From the NCBI GenBank assembly GCA_036417435.1, contig CM070899.1, positions 71,430,501-71,494,500 of the forward strand: DNA of 64,000 nt. The letters run 5' to 3'. A model generated the notes under the pieces. It did no database searches. It had not been told where the DNA came from and saw nothing but the letters and a program-made list of their open reading frames with translations. This document shows, piece after piece, positions 60,216-64,000 of the stretch (positions are counted from its first letter, which is position 1; each line of letters opens with the position of its first letter). The DNA comes from Inia geoffrensis (taxonomy: Eukaryota > Chordata > Mammalia > Artiodactyla > Iniidae). The position numbers and the translations under genes were made by a program.

Positions 60216-62488
60216 CAGTAAGTCCCCTACATATGAACCTTCAAGTTGCGAAATTTCAAAGATGCAAACGTGCGTTCACATGTCCAGTCACGTAAGTTAG
60301 TTCACGTGTCTGGTGTGCGTTGTCACGTGCATGCATCCTCTACAAGTGGTTTGCTTTTGTGTACTTTACTGTACAGTCTGTATAGAGTACAGTAGTACAG
60401 TGTCTTTATTTCAAGCCCAGGATGTCAGGAAGCAAGAGCAAAACCAGTGGTGATGTAGCTGGTACTGCTAAGAAGTGCCAAGTGATAATGATGGAAACAA
60501 AAGTGAAAATAATTGAGAGAGTGGAGTGAGGTGAAAATATGGTAGACTTTGCTCATTCTTATAACATGAATCATTCAACCATCAGCATGATTCAAAAGTA
60601 CAAGGACAAGATCATGGAACATGTGAAGTCTGCTGTGCCAATGATGTGGACAGTAATATCGAAGAAGTGTGGAAAAGTGATGGAGGAGATGGAGAAACTT
60701 CTCAGTGTGTGGATGCAGGATCAGCTGCAGCACTGAGTCCCTGCTCAGTTTAATGCTGCGTTCAAGAGAAAGCTAAAAGCCTTTATGAAGACTTGAAGAA
60801 GAAACATCGTGAAGAATCAGAGGGTGCATCTTTTAATGCCAGCCATGGTGGCTACATTGGTTCAAGGCTAGAGCCAACCTTCACAATGTAAAAGTAAGTG
60901 GCGAGGCAGTGAGTGCAGATGTGGTAGCTGCCCAGGAATTTCCTGACCCACTTTGAGAAATTATTGATGGAGGTGCGTATTTACCCAAGCAGGTTTTTAA
61001 TGCCGATGAGACAGGACTGTACTGGAAGAGGATGCCAGACCAAAGTTACATCAGTAAGAAGGAAAAGCTGATGCCAGGCTCTAAAGTAGCAAAGGATAGG
61101 CTAACTCTGTTGTTTGGTGGCAATGTTTCCAGTGATATGAAGCTGAAGCCTCTCTTAGTTTATCAATCAGAGGACTCAAGAGCCCTTTAAAACATAGCCA
61201 AGGACTCTCTTCCTGTTGTGTGGAAGGGTAACCCCAAAGCCTGGGTTACACAGGCCAGTTCCCCAGACTGGTTTTTCCACCAGTTTATCCCGGAGGTAGA
61301 GAAATACTGCTTGGAGAAGGATGTCCCATTCAACATTCTTTTGCTGCTCAACAATGCTCCAAGCCACCCTCATTCATGGACGACTTTCATCCCAAGGTCA
61401 AAGTAGTGCATCTGCCATGGAATATTATGTTGCTCATCCAACCTATGGACCAGGGAGTTATAGCGACTTTCAAGAAATATTATTTACATCAGACTTTTCA
61501 TCAACAGCAAAGGTGAGTGACGAATCAGGACACAACCTTGTGACAATTTTCAAGGCCATAAAAAAACACCGACTTTGCTTGGTGTGAGGTTATAGCCGTC
61601 ACCATGAATGGGGTTTGGAAGAAACTTTGCCCACAGATTGTTCACGATTTTCATGGATTTGAGAAGGCGGATGAAGAGTCCAAAGAGGTCTTCAGCAACT
61701 TAGTGACCCTCAGCGAGAAGCTGGCGCTATATCCGCAAGAGGACGACTTCACTGAACTCCTTGCTGTGCAACACAAGCAGCTTACTAATGAAGACCTGAT
61801 AGAATTGGAGGCCCAGAGGGAGGAAGAAGAGAGACAAGAGGACGAAGAAGTAACTGAAGAACCGAAGAGATTCACGATGCAGGAAATGGCAAGATTTTCT
61901 TTATCTGAGGAGGCACTGTTAGTTTTTGAGGCACGGGACCCAAACGCAGAATGGTATACGAAGGTTGCAGCAGCCGTTCAGAATGCAAACCAGTGCTACC
62001 ATGTCATCTATGACAAGAAAAAAAGAGCTACTACCCAGACATCCCTGGATCATTTTTTCAAGAGGGTAGACAGAATTGAAACCAGCAAGGCACCAGCACC
62101 TGTGCCATCAATGTCAGGTGTGAGTGAGATTGCAGCTTGCCCTCCGTCTCCTATTGCTGACCATCCTTCAGCTCTACCATCTCCCACCTCCTCCCCCTCC
62201 ACCAGTCAGTAACTCTTTTAGCCTGTTCACTTGATGCCAGCTCCTGTATGCCAGCTGTTGTACTGTTCTACTGTACTTTTCAAGGTACTACAAGATTTTT
62301 CTTTATTTTTTGTGTTTGTTTTTTATGTATTATTTGTGTGAAAAGTACTATAAACTTATTACAGTACAGTACTAAATAGCCGATTCTGTTAGTTGGGTAC
62401 CTAGGCTAAGTTTGTTGGACTTATGAACAGATTGGACTTACGAATGTGCTCTCGGAATGGAACTCGTTCTTATGTAGGGGATTTACTG
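60216..62488 (+). mobile_element. Complete-ended pogo/Tigger DNA transposon, 2273 bp
   Basis: The left end 'cagtaagtcccctacatatg' and the right end 'ataggggatttactg'-type sequence (62474-62488, 'taggggatttactg') are inverted repeats. TA dinucleotides at 60214-60215 and 62489-62490 are the expected target duplication. A second inverted segment ('ttcaagttgcgaa' inside the left end and 'gttcttatg' inside the right end) lies next to them. The element carries a CENP-B/pogo-type transposase relic. It belongs to the Tigger group; the exact subfamily (I lean to Tigger17-like) is not certain. Confidence 0.93.
60422..62212 (+). pseudogene. Tigger (pogo family) transposase relic
   Basis: The transposase is a DDE/D enzyme of the pogo/CENP-B family. 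The frame starts at an ATG at 60422. The N-terminal helix-turn-helix region includes DFAHSYNMNHSTISMIQKYK near 60543. In-frame TGA codons occur at about 60527 and at 60734-60736. The catalytic core then lies one frame over, with FNADETGLYWKR near 60996 (first Asp kept), a stop near 61187, and LLLLNNAPSHP near 61340, where the family's DNAPxHP has Asn for the second catalytic Asp. A further indel near 61370 returns the original frame, and PMDQGVIATFKKYY near 61445 keeps the third Asp. The last 202 codons (61604-62212) are uninterrupted, acidic in the middle (EEEERQEDEE) and Pro/Ser-rich at the end. Not functional as it stands. Confidence 0.9.
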
Positions 62489-63490
62489 TAAAATTAAAAT
62501 GTATAGGCATATGTACTTAAATATGAATATGCGTATGTTAAGCTATGTGAAGAAGAGGAAGAGTAATGAAGCCACTCTCATTCACATCATCCACTTAAAG
62601 TTAGACAAGTAAGGGATCATATACTTTATATACATAAATGTCCCACATAGAAGGAGAGGCTAATTAAAAGCTTTATGAAGGGCCCATCATGGTGAGAACA
62701 AAACACACTTCTTTTTTTCTTTTGATTCACATAGGCTTTAAAATAAGACGAAGGCAAGAAGAAGAGATGATGAAAAATAGAAGGAGGAAGCTGTAAAAAT
62801 TGTCTTTTTCCTGATTCATTCAAAAGCTTAAGAGTTTGCTATGGATTATACACTTGTGTTTGAGGGCTGACTAGCATTATTCAACAGTCTGATCTTACTG
62901 CATCTTTGTCCTTGAAAGTTATGAAACTCATTACATAATTACTAATAGGGTAGGCATCTGAAACCTTGAGTCAAATGCACATGATAATAATTCTACCTTA
63001 ACTTCTACACTTGCTTTAATTTTTTCCCCAATTCACTTATCACATTTGTAATTTATATCTCGCTTTGTCATTGTAAGACTGTGGTGAGTGGATAGTAGTT
63101 ATAACTGTTGTATTGTTGATAAAATCAACATTACTTAGGATTCAGTGCTCTTTAACTCTTTTAGAGCATATATTTTGAACACCTGATACATGCAAGATAC
63201 TATAAGGATGGGGTGGGAGGATAATGCTCAAAACAGAATGCCTGTTCCAAAGATGGCTATGATATTCTAGGACACAAGATACTCTGTGGATATCAAAATA
63301 TAAGAAATAAGTATACAAGAGACATGAGCAAGGTACAGAAAAATCTCTCTAGAGTTCAGCCAAATAAGATTATTTTAGCTACAATTATATGTGAATATTT
63401 TATGAATAAGATAGAATTTGAGCTAAGATTTGATGATAAAATATATGCTGGAATGGGAATAAGTAAGAAAAGATGTGACATCTCATAATC
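62489..63490. other. Unassigned AT-rich DNA
   Basis: No element recognised. The interval 63160-63260 may hold a small MIR or L2 scrap, but this is not firm. Confidence 0.5.
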
Positions 63491-63493
63491 CTC

Positions 63494-63755
63494 CAGTAGG
63501 TACTATTTGTTGAGCACTTACTCTATGCCAAGTCTTATGCTAAATGCTTTTAATGTATTAGTTTATAAGTTATCACATCAGCTCTATGAGATAGATAGCA
63601 TAAATATTCCCTTTATGTAGATGTGGAAATTATGTTAGGGCTTTTAAAATATACCTAAGTCACAGAACTAATAAGCAACATAACCAGGATTTAAGTTCAA
63701 CTTGACTACACAGCTTCCAGACTGTAGTCAATAGAATCAGGCTCCCTCTTAATCA
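63494..63755 (-). repeat. MIR, antisense
   Basis: 'tatttgttgagcacttactc', 'atgccaagtcttatgctaaa', 'tatcacatcagctctatgag' and 'agtcacagaactaataagc' follow the antisense MIR consensus nearly end to end. Confidence 0.82.
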
Positions 63756-64000
63756 ATCATGTTTGAACAATTAGGAAAGCATGTAATACATCATCACTTA
63801 AAAGATACTATAGTTAAAGTTTTTAAAACATTTACACTGATGTTTCTGTATTAATTCAAATTAGAATTTTTTTCCATATCATGACAGTTTATAGCAAACA
63901 TTAACAAAAAAGTGAATTACATTTTTAGAAAGATAGAAAAAATTGGAGTATAAAAATGAAACCAATTAAAAAAACAATGAGTAACTTTGTCGACATCATT

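Overview
The window is mammalian intergenic DNA, most likely cetacean. The main evidence is SINEs. There are eight copies of a short tRNA-derived SINE whose core reads like the short CHR form I know from whales and dolphins, and four copies of the longer CHR form shared by whales, hippos and ruminants. Several L1 3' ends are of a recent cetartiodactyl type. The species assignment is recalled family knowledge plus inference. I found no convincing host protein-coding exon, no tRNA or rRNA gene and no prokaryotic feature. Almost every longer open frame lies inside a transposon relic, a SINE or a simple repeat.

Layout. 0.6-3.4 kb: old antisense L1 split by an unassigned 440-bp block and a short SINE. 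3.4-7.4 kb: AT-rich DNA with MIR fragments and microsatellites. 7.4-13.1 kb: decayed endogenous-retrovirus-like region with recognisable reverse transcriptase and RNase H relics, split by a SINE. 13.15-16.0 kb: L1 pieces and two SINEs, one of which carries an apparent 3' transduction. 16.56-17.03 kb: a probable solo LTR. 17-19.2 kb: unassigned AT-rich DNA. 19.25-21.88 kb: an L1 with a twin-priming inversion whose tail holds a younger L1. 22-28.3 kb: a SINE, head-to-tail old L1 ends in both orientations, an MLT1-like LTR piece and a long (TA)n tract.

28.3-31.2 kb: unassigned. 31.2-34.1 kb: antisense L1 with a SINE. 34.1-44.2 kb: the structural centrepiece. An old sense L1 is split by a near full-length L1 of about 7.5 kb, which is itself split by a SINE, and a complete 1268-bp mariner sits in the same old L1 just downstream. 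45.3-47.7 kb: older L1 pieces, a long SINE and a young L1 end with a perfect duplication. 47.7-56.4 kb: MIR fragments, an antisense L1 end and two SINEs in otherwise unassigned DNA. 56.4-59.0 kb: an antisense L1 holding a SINE, an MLT1-like LTR and a second solo LTR. 59.2 kb: a SINE. 60.2-62.5 kb: a complete-ended pogo/Tigger transposon with a broken transposase. 62.5-64 kb: unassigned DNA with a MIR.

There is no pathway or operon. The relation between elements is historical: autonomous L1s supplied the machinery that copied the SINEs. The mariner and Tigger transposases and the retroviral pol are all disrupted. Three catalytic positions (L1 reverse transcriptase, mariner and Tigger) show aspartate-to-asparagine changes on top of frameshifts and stops. 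I saw no undescribed biological system; the most interesting signals are insertion-mechanism scars (twin priming, SINE 3' transduction, multi-level nesting).
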